A stretch of DNA of 44,580 nucleotides from Methylomonas subterranea (lineage in GTDB: Bacteria; Pseudomonadota; Gammaproteobacteria; Methylococcales; Methylomonadaceae), in assembly GCF_024505185.1 (NCBI RefSeq), contig NZ_JANIBJ010000035.1:1-44580 (forward strand), read 5' to 3'. The notes below the pieces were generated by a model. It was given only the letters and a program-made list of their open reading frames with translations. It was not told the origin of the DNA and did no database searches. Within the stretch, counting starts at the first letter, position 1. Every line of letters begins with the position of its first letter. The position numbers were made by a program, and so were the translations under genes. Below are positions 31,988 to 41,431 of the stretch, in pieces.

Positions 31988-34348
31988 ATGCGCGCACTTA
32001 GGCTAGCTTTGAAAATCGTGCTGTTGACGGCTTTGTTGGTCACGGGCCTTTTATATGCACTGATGTCGGCATCCCTGCCGCTGGAAGACGGCGAATTGAA
32101 ACTTCCCGGTTTAACCGCCAAGGTCACCGTGGCCAGCGACGGATTGGGCGTTCCGGCTATTTCGGCCGGCAACAGGGAAGATGCGCTCGCGGTGTTGGGT
32201 TTTTTACATGCGCGGGACCGTTTGTTTCAAATGGAATTGATGCGGCGCAAAAGCGCCGGACGCCTGGCGGAATTATTCGGGTCGGTGGCGCTGGACAGCG
32301 ACCGTAACCAGCGCGCTTATCAGTTGGAGAGAGCGGCGCGGCAAATCGTGCGGGATTTGCCCGCCGACCAGCGCCGGCTGTTGCGGGCCTATGTAGCGGG
32401 CGTCAATACCTATCTGGCGAGCACTCGCATGCCGGCCCCGGAATTTTTGCTGTTGCGGCGGCGGCCGGAGCCATGGCGTGAGGAAGATAGTCTGTTGGTG
32501 GTGTTGAGCATGTTTCAAACCCTCAACGGCCATGAGCAGGACGAACGCATGTTCAGCGTAATGGAAAAGGCCTTGCCCGGGGATTTGCTGAAATTTCTAA
32601 CCCCCGATACCGACGACTACACCACCGCCTTGGTGGGAGGCCTATCGCCGCGCCGCTTTAGTCCAAGTATAGAGGCGGGCGCATTTGCCGGCTTGCCGGA
32701 ACCCGATGCCAGCCTGGCGGCCAACGCCGTCGATACCCAGACTATCGTGGCCGGCTCCAATAATTGGGTGGTGTCCGGCGATAAAACCACCGATGGCCGC
32801 GCCATGGTTGCAAACGATATGCATCTGGGTTTGGCCGTGCCCAATCTCTGGTACCGGGCCGATATCAGGTATCCGGACCGGCACGTGTTCGGCGTTACAT
32901 TGCCCGGCGTACCCGGCGTGATAGTCGGCGGCAATGACGATGTGGCCTGGGGCTTTACCAATGTCACCGCCGATTTGCTGGATTTGATCAGCCTGGAAAT
33001 CAATCCCGAGAACCCGCTGCAATACCGCGCGCCGCAAGGATGGCTTGAGTTTACCGGCCATCGGGAAACCATTTATGTCAAGGACGCGCCGGCAAGCGAA
33101 ATTAGCTTGCGGGATACGATTTGGGGGCCGGTTTCCGGCCGGACCCTGCTGGGCAAGCCGGTGGCGGTCAAATGGACGGCGTTGGAGCGTTACGGCGTGG
33201 ACTTGGGTTTGTTGCACATGGACGGGGTCAACACCACCCAACAGGCCATGGCCGTGATAAATAAAGCCGGCGGGCCGCCGCAAAACGTGGTGCTGGCCGA
33301 CCGGTTCGGCCATATCGGCTGGACATATATGGGGCGCTTCCCGCAACGGCGGGGCTTCGACGGTTTAGGCAGCGTTTCCTGGGCAAATGGCGAGGCGGGC
33401 TGGCAAGGCTTTATTGCAGCGCAAGAGTTGCCGCGTTTGTTCGATCCGCCGGAAGGCTTTATCGCCACCGCCAACAATCGCACGCTGGGCAGCGACTATC
33501 CGCACGCGATTGCGCACAATTGGGCGCTGGGTTACCGAGCCTTCCGCATCGCCGAATTGCTGCGCGGCCGGGATAAACTGACCGAGGCTGATTTACTGGC
33601 CATACAATTGGATACTCGCAACGCCGTATTCGACTTTTACCGGCAATTGGCCTTGGATGAAATTCGGGGTATAAGCGGCAAGGATCCGCAATTGCTGGAA
33701 GCCGAACTGGCGCTGACGGCCTGGGACGGGCATATGCGGGACCACAGTATCGGGGCTGTTTTGTTGGCGGAATTCAGAAACCAACTGGCTAAACAGGTAT
33801 TCGCCAAAGTGGTGGCGGCCTGTCAAAAGTACGATCCGGAATTCAGATATGCTTGGCGGGAAATGGAAACCCCGCTACGCCAGTTGTTAAGCCAACGGCC
33901 GGCCGGGGTGTTGGCGGCCCGATACCGCGACGATTGGCGGACTATGATTCTCGAAGCCTTGCGCCAGGCCAGCCAAGAGGTGCGGCGGCGGCATCCGGAA
34001 AAAGACTTGACCCGGCTGGGGTGGAGCGAAACTCATGCCATAGCCGTACAGCATCCGTTCGGCAAGGTTTCGCCCTTGCTGGGCCGTCTATTGGACATGC
34101 CCGCTTTCCACAGCGACGGTTGTGCCTCCCTGTGTGTCAAGGTGCTGGATGCCGGTCATGGCGCCAGCGAACGCTTGGTATTGTCGCCCTCGCATCCGGA
34201 AGATGCGATTTTTCATATGCCCGGCGGCCAATCCGGACATCCATTTTCCGCGCATTATCGCGACCAGCAGCCTCTATGGCGGGATGGCATTGCGGCCCCG
34301 CTGCGGGCCGGCGAGACGGTACACGAATTGTCTTTGCTGCCTGAATAG
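31988..34348 (+). CDS. Penicillin acylase family Ntn-hydrolase
   Basis: The 786-residue precursor belongs to the penicillin acylase (S45) family, whose members cut amide bonds in beta-lactams or acyl-homoserine lactones. An N-terminal membrane helix or signal anchor (residues ~7-27, IVLLTALLVTGLLYALMSA) sends it to the periplasm. The alpha-chain region has VASDGLGVPAISAGN and GFLHARDRLFQMEL; the linker ends at AG-SNNWVV, where autocleavage should free Ser257 as the N-terminal nucleophile. The beta-chain keeps MVANDMHLGLAVPNLWY, GVPGVIVGGNDDVAWGFTN, and the oxyanion and substrate-site segments. The length is normal. Substrate is undetermined; quorum-signal acylase is one possibility. It is flanked by intergenic regions and seems monocistronic. 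Confidence 0.92.
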   Translation: MRALRLALKIVLLTALLVTGLLYALMSASLPLEDGELKLPGLTAKVTVASDGLGVPAISAGNREDALAVLGFLHARDRLFQMELMRRKSAGRLAELFGSVALDSDRNQRAYQLERAARQIVRDLPADQRRLLRAYVAGVNTYLASTRMPAPEFLLLRRRPEPWREEDSLLVVLSMFQTLNGHEQDERMFSVMEKALPGDLLKFLTPDTDDYTTALVGGLSPRRFSPSIEAGAFAGLPEPDASLAANAVDTQTIVAGSNNWVVSGDKTTDGRAMVANDMHLGLAVPNLWYRADIRYPDRHVFGVTLPGVPGVIVGGNDDVAWGFTNVTADLLDLISLEINPENPLQYRAPQGWLEFTGHRETIYVKDAPASEISLRDTIWGPVSGRTLLGKPVAVKWTALERYGVDLGLLHMDGVNTTQQAMAVINKAGGPPQNVVLADRFGHIGWTYMGRFPQRRGFDGLGSVSWANGEAGWQGFIAAQELPRLFDPPEGFIATANNRTLGSDYPHAIAHNWALGYRAFRIAELLRGRDKLTEADLLAIQLDTRNAVFDFYRQLALDEIRGISGKDPQLLEAELALTAWDGHMRDHSIGAVLLAEFRNQLAKQVFAKVVAACQKYDPEFRYAWREMETPLRQLLSQRPAGVLAARYRDDWRTMILEALRQASQEVRRRHPEKDLTRLGWSETHAIAVQHPFGKVSPLLGRLLDMPAFHSDGCASLCVKVLDAGHGASERLVLSPSHPEDAIFHMPGGQSGHPFSAHYRDQQPLWRDGIAAPLRAGETVHELSLLPE

Positions 34349-34608
34349 CACCGGTATGGCCGGTATCGAGCATTACGGCGCGACAATCGCCCCGGCCAAT
34401 CAAAGTCAGCGACGCACGGCCGCGATGTTGATGTTTTGAATTGCGCCTGCGCGGCGCTCCCATCATGACTTTCAGAGTAGCTCGCACCGCGTTGAACTCA
34501 AGGGCGCGGGCCTGCCGGCTGGAACTTTGACAAGTCCGTCAAACAAGCTGATCAAACGATGAAAAACCGTTACACTGACAATATCGAAACACTATATTGA
34601 GAACCGTC
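34349..34608. other. Intergenic region before the TonB receptor
   Basis: No known gene or RNA is recognised. TTGACA occurs at 34527-34532, but no good -10 box lies 16-18 bases after it; the closest is GATCAA-like. TACACT at 34571-34576 and TATATT near 34593 are other -10-like boxes without matching -35 elements. No Fur box (GATAATGATAATCATTATC-like) is seen, nor a cobalamin riboswitch. Confidence 0.4.
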
Positions 34609-34740
34609 ATGGCTATTCAATGCAGTTTGTCTATGTACTCCAACTTCCGCGCCTTCGAATCGGCAAGTTCGATGTATTTTAACTTGCGTTTTAATGTTGG
34701 GTTGGAGGTAGCGGACAGTCACGCTTGTTGCCGACACTAA
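34609..34740 (+). CDS. Possible small ORF just upstream of the TonB receptor
   Basis: A 43-codon frame runs from ATG 34609 to TAA 34738-34740, ending 17 bases before the receptor start. It begins MAIQCSLSMYSNFRAFESA and ends HACCRH; it is rich in Ser, Phe and Cys. Upstream, only a weak GAGAA could serve as ribosome site. It could be a leader peptide or noise; a peptide ligand for the receptor is conceivable, but no maturation enzymes are nearby. I do not recognise it. Confidence 0.22.
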   Translation: MAIQCSLSMYSNFRAFESASSMYFNLRFNVGLEVADSHACCRH

Positions 34741-34757
34741 ACGCATTGGGACCGCCT

Positions 34758-37202
34758 ATGTTTCGATTCGTCGGGCACACCCATCAGCCGAACTATGGCC
34801 GTCCCAAGCGCGGGCCATGCGCGGCTATCGGCATCGGCATACTTTGTTCTCTGCCGACGCAGTATTCCGCCTTCCCGGCATCGTTTGCCGCGGAAACAAG
34901 CCCGGCAAAAACCTTCGCCGGCGCCGCGCCGGCTGAAGTCGGTTCGGAGAAAAGCGTGGCCGATATGGATATCACCGAACTGGTGTTGCTGAAGGTATCG
35001 CCCTTCGAAGTATCCAGCCAGCTGGATCGCGGTTATCACGCATCCAACGCCGTGACCGGGTCCCGCTTCGACGCGCCGATCAAAGACCTGCCGTTTGCCA
35101 TTCAGGCTTTTACCGAGTCGTTCATCGAAGACCAAAAGCCGCGAGACCTTTACGACATAGCCCGTTATTCGCCCGGCGTCACTTTTCGCGGCAACGATTT
35201 CAACGAGGGCAATGCCAATCTGGCCATACGCGGCTTTACGGTCGGCTCCCTGGCCGGCGGTAATATTCAGGTATTGCGCGACGGCGTGCACGGACCGTCT
35301 ATTTTCGATTTCACCAATATCGCCCGGGTCGAGGTGGTCAAGGGGCCTGCCTCTTTTCTCTACGGCCAGGTGGCGCCGGGCGGCATCGTCAACATCATTA
35401 GCAAAACCCCGCAACGCCGCTTCGCGGCCCGTGCCGATGCCCGTTACGGCGCTTACGACCAATACCGCTTCGATGTGGACGTGACCGGGCCGGCTGGCGA
35501 CACGCTGGCTTATCGGCTGACGGCATCCCACGATCAGGACATCGATTACTGGAAGCCTTACGACGCCCAAAGCTGGAATATTTCGCCGTCCATACTGTGG
35601 CAACCCAGCGACCGCCTCAGCGTGACCTTGAAATACGAGCACTATGAAAAGATAGAACAACCGCAGTTGATGCAAAAACCTGGCTACGGCACTTGGTCCG
35701 GTGTATTGCCCAGTCCGTCCAATCCTAACCTGAGCGGGGTCGACGTGCCGGGACTGCCGAACAACTGGAACAGCATGGCCAATAGCGATTTTCGCAACAG
35801 CACCACGCATAATCTCAATGCCTGGCTGGATTTCAAAGTCGACGAGCACTGGAATGTGCGCAGTACTTATTCGCATCTGGAATACGATATCGATGCTTTG
35901 TTTACCGGCAACCTCGGCATGGCCAACAACAATACGCTGCTGCAGGGCCGCCGGGTCAGAAATCAGGTTTACAGCAACCGCGACGACACCATAGAAGTGC
36001 AGGGTGTCGGCAAGTACGATCTGGGCTTTGCCAGTTTGCGTCTGCTGTTGGGCGGGCAGTATGTCGACCGCAATTTTCACCGCTGGGCCGGCCAGGCCCC
36101 CAACGATCCGGCCCTGGGCAGCAACCCGACCGGTTCGCCCTTACCCTTGTGGGACTTGAGCGATCCCGCAACCTGGAATCGCAACACCTTCATTCCCTTG
36201 GCGCAATTGACCGCCGGCCGTTTCGATCAAACTGTCGATGCGGTGGACAAATCGGTTTACGGCGGTTCCACCTTCGGCTTTTTCGACGAACGTTTGTTGG
36301 TGCTGACCGGTTGGCGCTGGAGCGAAACCGAAAGCCGCCTGACGGATTTGCTGAACAATGAGGCGCAACCCAAAGCCGCCGCCAGCAAGGTCACGCCGCA
36401 ATATGGCTTGCTGTATAAATTGACGCCGGACATCGCGCTGTTCGGCAGTTATGCCGAATCCTTCGTGCCGGGAACTTTTTTAATCAACAATTTGGACGGT
36501 AGCACCTCAATTCCCGACCCAACCGAGGGCCGGGGTTACGACCTCGGTATCAAGGCCGAACTGTTCGACGGCCGACTGTCGACCACCTTGAGCTATTTCG
36601 ACATCCAGAACAAAAACATCGTCAACGACCTGGCGGTGACCGACAGCGGCGGCGTAACCACCATTTACGGCGTACCCAGCGGCAAACAGCGCTCGCGCGG
36701 CATCGAATGGGACGCCACCGCCAAACTGACCGACCAATGGCAGCTCTATTTGTCCTACAGCTTCATGGATGCCAGGATCATTGAATTTACCGGCCGCGAC
36801 GACGCCATACTGGCGCAAGACCCCAATACCCTGGACGCCACCGAGCGGGCTTATTACAAGAACGCTTTGCGTTTTCACAACGCGCCGCTGCAAATGAGTG
36901 CGCCGCATCTGGCCAATCTGTGGACGCGCTACGATTTCGAATCCGAAACCCTGCGCGGACTGCATGTCGGCGGCGGCTTCAACCTGATTTTCGATCAGAC
37001 GCTGCTATCGGACTCCCCCAGTTCGGCGCGGCAGACGTATGCCCTTTTGAATGCGGCAATCGGCTATTCCTGGGAGGTCGGCGGTCACCGGATGAGCCTG
37101 GATTTGCTGGGAAAAAACCTGCTTGACGAACAATACCGGCCCTCGCAAAGTACGCGCGGCCGTCCGCGAGAGTTTTTCTTCACCTTCTCGGTCAGATACT
37201 GA
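34758..37202 (+). CDS. TonB-dependent siderophore-type outer-membrane receptor
   Basis: The 814-residue protein is a TonB-dependent receptor for ferric siderophores or a similar ligand. After a long N-terminal leader with a hydrophobic export segment (AAIGIGILCSLPTQYSAF) comes a TonB-box-like LLKVSPFEVSS. The plug follows (SRFDAPIKDLPFAIQAFTES, LYDIARYSPGVTFRG, IRGFTVGS, ARVEVVKGPASFLYGQVAPG and GGIVNIISKTPQ), then a 22-strand-type barrel ending REFFFTFSVRY with C-terminal aromatic residue for outer-membrane assembly. ATG 34758 is preferred over TTG 34725. No siderophore synthesis, TonB or FecIR-type regulator is adjacent, so the ligand may come from other organisms. The low-complexity FEVSS linker resembles receptors from methanotrophs and Verrucomicrobia. 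Confidence 0.93.
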   Translation: MFRFVGHTHQPNYGRPKRGPCAAIGIGILCSLPTQYSAFPASFAAETSPAKTFAGAAPAEVGSEKSVADMDITELVLLKVSPFEVSSQLDRGYHASNAVTGSRFDAPIKDLPFAIQAFTESFIEDQKPRDLYDIARYSPGVTFRGNDFNEGNANLAIRGFTVGSLAGGNIQVLRDGVHGPSIFDFTNIARVEVVKGPASFLYGQVAPGGIVNIISKTPQRRFAARADARYGAYDQYRFDVDVTGPAGDTLAYRLTASHDQDIDYWKPYDAQSWNISPSILWQPSDRLSVTLKYEHYEKIEQPQLMQKPGYGTWSGVLPSPSNPNLSGVDVPGLPNNWNSMANSDFRNSTTHNLNAWLDFKVDEHWNVRSTYSHLEYDIDALFTGNLGMANNNTLLQGRRVRNQVYSNRDDTIEVQGVGKYDLGFASLRLLLGGQYVDRNFHRWAGQAPNDPALGSNPTGSPLPLWDLSDPATWNRNTFIPLAQLTAGRFDQTVDAVDKSVYGGSTFGFFDERLLVLTGWRWSETESRLTDLLNNEAQPKAAASKVTPQYGLLYKLTPDIALFGSYAESFVPGTFLINNLDGSTSIPDPTEGRGYDLGIKAELFDGRLSTTLSYFDIQNKNIVNDLAVTDSGGVTTIYGVPSGKQRSRGIEWDATAKLTDQWQLYLSYSFMDARIIEFTGRDDAILAQDPNTLDATERAYYKNALRFHNAPLQMSAPHLANLWTRYDFESETLRGLHVGGGFNLIFDQTLLSDSPSSARQTYALLNAAIGYSWEVGGHRMSLDLLGKNLLDEQYRPSQSTRGRPREFFFTFSVRY

Positions 37203-37275
37203 AGCCGGCGGCCAGCGATGCTTGGATTTACCCATACACTGTCTACCTGCTTAAGGATTCCGCCCACAATAACTT

Positions 37276-37424
37276 GTTCCCTCACCCTGGCCCTCTCCCA
37301 GAGGGAGAGGGAACAAAATGCGGAAGTTATACCTTGCGCACTTCAAATTTCGGCACACCTGCCCCTTCTCCCACCGGGAGAGGGTTGGGGTGAGGGGATT
37401 AAAAGCCGAAATTTGAAGTGCGAT
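37276..37424. repeat. Nested inverted-repeat element
   Basis: Three layers are visible. CCCTCTCCC at 37291-37299 pairs with GGGAGAGGG at 37303-37311, extended outward by GTTCCCTC/GAGGGAAC. A second related unit lies in opposite orientation at 37361-37400. A perfect 18-base pair of arms (37337-37354 against 37407-37424, containing CACTTCAAATTTCGGC) encloses the second unit. Sequences of the CCCTCACCC...CTCTCCC kind are widespread dispersed repeats in Proteobacteria. No transposase is present. The element fills most of the gap between receptor and yfiR. Confidence 0.85.
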
Positions 37425-37501
37425 GACTATATCAGAGCCGGCATACCAAGGCTGCTCCGCGCCGGCAATACCGATAACTACCTTACCGTCAATCACCTCA
37501 A

Positions 37502-38104
37502 ATGCTGAGCGTGTCTCGCTCCGACCGCTTTCCGACGGTGCGCCAAGGCGGCTGTCGACACGCGCTAGTCCTGTTTTTACTGCTGACGCTGCTGCCCGCC
37601 GCGCCTTGCCGAGGCGAGGCGCGGAATTTTCGGGAAGTGGAAGCCGCTTTTCTGCGCAATTTCGCCCACTACGTAAACTGGCCCCCATACGCTTTTTTGG
37701 ATGAGCAGTCGCCGTGGTGCATAGGCATACTCGGCCCGGACCCCTTCGGCGATATACTGGAGGCGACTTTTAAAGACCGTAGCGAGAACGGTCGCGGGTT
37801 CGCGCTCTATCGGGCCGCCAGTCCGGAGCAACTGCCGCCCTGCCAGATCGTTTTCATCAACTACGACAGCGCCGACCAGCGCCGCATGGCGCTGGATAAA
37901 TTGAAGGGCAGACCGGTGCTGACGGTGGGCGACGCCGCGGAATTTATGCGCGAAGGCGGCGTCATTCAACTGCGGGTTGGCGACACGGTAGGGATAGGGA
38001 TCAACCTAGATCGGGCCAGGGACTCGGCCTTGACTATCCAGACCAAAATGCTGGAAGTTGCCAGCGATATTCTCGAAGGCGGCGAATTTCGCCGGATCAG
38101 ATAA
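37502..38104 (+). CDS. Periplasmic YfiR-family sensor protein (DUF4154)
   Basis: The 200-residue protein has a signal peptide (HALVLFLLLTLLPAAPCRGEA) and a YfiR domain: REVEAAFLRNFAHYVNWP, WCIGILGPDPFGDILE, VFINYDSADQRRMALDKLKG, PVLTVGDAAEFMREGGVIQL and the C-terminal INLDRARDSALTIQTKML. In Pseudomonas YfiR binds the periplasmic side of the cyclase YfiN and holds it inactive. Here the next gene, three bases on, is a histidine kinase with a similar periplasmic region, so YfiR is likely its signal-sensing partner. The gene follows the repeat region and presumably leads the operon. Confidence 0.9.
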   Translation: MLSVSRSDRFPTVRQGGCRHALVLFLLLTLLPAAPCRGEARNFREVEAAFLRNFAHYVNWPPYAFLDEQSPWCIGILGPDPFGDILEATFKDRSENGRGFALYRAASPEQLPPCQIVFINYDSADQRRMALDKLKGRPVLTVGDAAEFMREGGVIQLRVGDTVGIGINLDRARDSALTIQTKMLEVASDILEGGEFRRIR

Positions 38105-38107
38105 ATC

Positions 38108-41100
38108 ATGTCCATGCGGATGAATATACATAAACGCTTGTCGCTGGTGCTGTGGGGGTCGGCGCTGCTGGCTTTCATGGTGGCGGCGGCGACTTTCCTG
38201 CTGGTCGACCGGTTGACGCTGGACACCCGGGTGCGGCAAATCATGGAACCTTATGCCCAGTTGGTTTCCGTCGGTACCGATGCGGCGGTGGCTTTTGAAG
38301 ACCCGCACCGCGCGCAGGAGATACTCGATACCCTCAGGGTTAATCCGTACATCCGCGAAGCGGAGATTTATTTAAGCAATGGCCGCATGCTGGCCAGCAT
38401 CAATGCACAAACGGATAGCCGGCCCGCGCCCACGCCGGCCAAGCCAAACGGCATCAAAATCAGCATCGGCTCCGACAAAGCCGAGCTTTTGCAAGACTTG
38501 CCCAGCGGCGGATATTTGCACCTGATCATGAGCCTGGAGCAGCTCAGTCAACAAACCCATCAGGCGCTATGGATATTCGGCGCCGGTGTTATGGTGCTGT
38601 TGTTTGCCACGCTGGGGCAGTTGCTGGTATTGCGGCGCACCATAGTGACTCCCATCGCTTCGTTGACGACGGCAACCGAGCGGGCAAGGGCCGCGGCCGA
38701 TTACGAGCAGCGTGTGCCGGTAACGGGTCACGATGAAGTCGCCCTTCTGGGCCGCAACTTCAACGCCATGATGCAGGCCATCCAGGACAGGGAAGAGGCC
38801 TTGCGCCGGTTGACGGTGTTTCAGCGCACCATTCTGGATCACGCGGCCCACGCCATCATTTCGACCGCTCCGGACGGCATCGTCACCAGCTTCAATCCGG
38901 CCGCCGAACGCTTGCTGGGCTACGCGGCGCGCGAGGTAGTGGGCGTGCGCAGTCCGGCGCTCTGGCACGATCAGCAAGAGATAAACCAGTATGCCGTCGG
39001 TTTATCCGCCGAATTGGGTACCTGCATATCCCCCGGCTTCGAGGTGTTTACGGCCCGGCCGCTACGTAATCTGCCGGAACAGAGCGAGTGGACCTTCATC
39101 CGCCGGGACGGCGCGCGCATTCCGGTCAGTCTGTCCGTTACCGCGTTGCGGGATGAAACGGGACATGTCAGCGGTTTTTTAGGGTTGGCTTACGATCTCA
39201 GCGAGCGCAAGCAGACGGAAAATCAATTGCGTCTGTTGGGTTTCGCCCTGGACAGGGTGAAGGAAACCATCGTGCTGATGGGCGACAACGACCCGCATTT
39301 TCTCTATGTCAACCAGAGCACTGCCTTGACCTTGGGGTATAGCCGGGAAGAATTGACCGGCGGCATGAGCGTATACGACATCGATCCGGCCTGGTCGCCG
39401 GATGTCTGGCGCGAATTCTGGCCTGAATTGGCCAGCCGCCGTCAAATACAGTTCGAAACCGTGCATCGCACCCGGAACGGCCGCACCTTCCCGGTGGAAG
39501 TGACCGGAAATTATTTTGAATACGCCGGCAAGATCTACAATCTGGCGATTTGCCGGGATATTACCGAACGCAAAAAAACGGAGAAAGCCTTGCTTGAATA
39601 TGTCGCCATTGTCGAATCCACCGACGACGCCATCATAGGCAAAACCCTGGACGGCATGATCACCAGCTGGAACAAGGGCGCGGAACGCATGCTGGGCTAT
39701 CCGGCCGATGAAATCATAGGCAAGTCCATCAGTACGCTTTTTGCGGAGGAGCAGAACAGCGAAGAACAGGAAATCATGCAAAAAATCCGCAATGGAGAAC
39801 GCGTCAGTCATTATGAAACCGTGCGGCGCCGCAAGGACGGGAGCTTGATCGATGTCTCGATAACCGTTTCGCCCCTGCGCAATTCGCAAGGCGAAATCGT
39901 CGGCGCCGCTAAAATCGCCCGCGACATCACCGAGCGCAAGCGGGCCGAGGAAGACCTGCGGCGTTACCGGGACCAACTGGAGGAGACCGTACAGCAACGC
40001 ACGGCGGAATTGCTGTTGACGCGGGACGCCGCCGAGGCGGCCAATAAAGCCAAGAGTGCCTTTCTGGCCAATATGAGCCACGAACTGCGTACTCCCCTGA
40101 ATGCCATTTTGGGTTTTTCCGCCCTCATGCGTAAAAATCCGGCGCTGGCCGAGAGCGACAGGAACAATATCGATATCATCAACCGTAGCGGCGAACACCT
40201 GTTGAGTCTGATCAACGAGGTGTTGGAAATGGCCAAGATAGAAGCCGGCAGACTGCAACTGGAAGAAGCCGCCTTCGATCTGGGCGCCATGGTGCGCGAC
40301 GTCACGGACATGATGCAGGTGCGGGCCAGGGAGAAAAACCTGCGGCTGGCCATCGACCAGTCTTCGGACTTTCCGCGGTTTATCGTTGGCGACGAAGCCC
40401 GTCTGCGGCAGATATTGATCAATCTGGTCGGTAATGCCTTGAAATTCACCCAGCAGGGCGGGGTGACCATACGCTTGGGCACCAAGAACAATGCCGTGGC
40501 GCATTTGCTGATTGAAGTCCAGGATACCGGGCCCGGTATTGCGCCGGAAGATCAGGCCAGGATCTTCGAGCCCTTCGTCCAACTGGGTAAAACCGCCGAT
40601 AACAAGGGCACCGGCTTGGGCTTGAGCATCACCCGGCAATTCGTGCAGCTTATGAAGGGTAAAATGAGTCTGGAAAGCAGTCCGGGGCATGGCGCGCTGT
40701 TTCGAGTCGATTTGCCGTTGGGGCATGCCGATGCCCAGGATATACACCAGCTTCAACACCTGGAGGCAAGGGACGTGGTGGCGCTGGCGCCGGGCCAGGC
40801 AGATTTCAGGATTTTAGTGGTCGAAGACCAGCTCGACAATCAATTGTTGCTGGTCAAGCTGTTGGAACGGGTGGGTTTCCAGGTCAAATCGGCCGAAAAC
40901 GGCCGCCGGGCCGTGGATATTTTTCAAGCCTGGCAACCGCATTTTATCTGGATGGACAGGCAGATGCCGGTGATGGACGGCCTGGAAGCCAGCCGAATCA
41001 TCCGCCGGCAACCCGGCGGAGATAAGGTGAAAATAGTCGCGGTGACCGCATCCGCATTTGCCGAGCAACGCAGCGAAATGCTGGCGGCCGGCATGGACGA

Positions 41101-41431
41101 TTTTATTCGCAAGCCTTATCACGCTTATGAGATTTATGAATGCCTTTCCAGGCAATTGGGGGTAAAGTTCCTGACTAGCGAAACTTCCGCGCTTGCCATG
41201 CCGGACAGGGTATCGAATCTGGAAAGCGTATCGGCCTTGCCGGAACATTTACGGCGGGACTTGGAAAACGCGCTGGTTAGCCTGGAAAGCGAGCGTATCG
41301 ATCTCATCGTCAATCGGATAGCCGAGTGCGATCGGGAGTTGGCGGCCGAATTGAATCAGCTTGTTTATAATTACGCTTATCCGGCGATCCTCAAGGCGCT
41401 TAGATCAGGTCAGGACGAACATGACAAATAA
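38108..41431 (+). CDS. Hybrid histidine kinase with CHASE8-like sensor, HAMP and three PAS domains
   Basis: The 1107-residue protein has two membrane helices (~11-31 and ~155-177) enclosing a CHASE8-like periplasmic domain ([32 protein letters not shown]), followed by HAMP (~178-230). Three PAS domains follow near 243-365, 371-490 and 500-620 (marks [53 protein letters not shown]). The H-box [10 protein letters not shown] carries His658, the N-box is [10 protein letters not shown] (~772), and the receiver phospho-acceptor is Asp950 in [11 protein letters not shown] helical tail ends it; no Hpt histidine is seen. The sensor half resembles YfiN, in which a GGDEF domain would follow HAMP; here a kinase does. 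The gene overlaps the next by 11 bases. Confidence 0.94.
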   Translation: MSMRMNIHKRLSLVLWGSALLAFMVAAATFLLVDRLTLDTRVRQIMEPYAQLVSVGTDAAVAFEDPHRAQEILDTLRVNPYIREAEIYLSNGRMLASINAQTDSRPAPTPAKPNGIKISIGSDKAELLQDLPSGGYLHLIMSLEQLSQQTHQALWIFGAGVMVLLFATLGQLLVLRRTIVTPIASLTTATERARAAADYEQRVPVTGHDEVALLGRNFNAMMQAIQDREEALRRLTVFQRTILDHAAHAIISTAPDGIVTSFNPAAERLLGYAAREVVGVRSPALWHDQQEINQYAVGLSAELGTCISPGFEVFTARPLRNLPEQSEWTFIRRDGARIPVSLSVTALRDETGHVSGFLGLAYDLSERKQTENQLRLLGFALDRVKETIVLMGDNDPHFLYVNQSTALTLGYSREELTGGMSVYDIDPAWSPDVWREFWPELASRRQIQFETVHRTRNGRTFPVEVTGNYFEYAGKIYNLAICRDITERKKTEKALLEYVAIVESTDDAIIGKTLDGMITSWNKGAERMLGYPADEIIGKSISTLFAEEQNSEEQEIMQKIRNGERVSHYETVRRRKDGSLIDVSITVSPLRNSQGEIVGAAKIARDITERKRAEEDLRRYRDQLEETVQQRTAELLLTRDAAEAANKAKSAFLANMSHELRTPLNAILGFSALMRKNPALAESDRNNIDIINRSGEHLLSLINEVLEMAKIEAGRLQLEEAAFDLGAMVRDVTDMMQVRAREKNLRLAIDQSSDFPRFIVGDEARLRQILINLVGNALKFTQQGGVTIRLGTKNNAVAHLLIEVQDTGPGIAPEDQARIFEPFVQLGKTADNKGTGLGLSITRQFVQLMKGKMSLESSPGHGALFRVDLPLGHADAQDIHQLQHLEARDVVALAPGQADFRILVVEDQLDNQLLLVKLLERVGFQVKSAENGRRAVDIFQAWQPHFIWMDRQMPVMDGLEASRIIRRQPGGDKVKIVAVTASAFAEQRSEMLAAGMDDFIRKPYHAYEIYECLSRQLGVKFLTSETSALAMPDRVSNLESVSALPEHLRRDLENALVSLESERIDLIVNRIAECDRELAAELNQLVYNYAYPAILKALRSGQDEHDK

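Noticed and set aside
31935-34479. The 12-mer ACTTTCAGAGTA occurs at 31935-31946 and again at 34468-34479.
   Set aside because: In a 44.6-kb window dozens of chance 12-base matches are expected, and the flanks do not agree.
34609-34740. Methanobactin precursor.
   Set aside because: The small ORF lacks the expected core pattern, and no MbnB/MbnC-like genes are nearby.
34349-34757. Fur box or cobalamin riboswitch upstream of the TonB receptor.
   Set aside because: No 19-base Fur-like palindrome and no conserved B12-box text could be found by eye.
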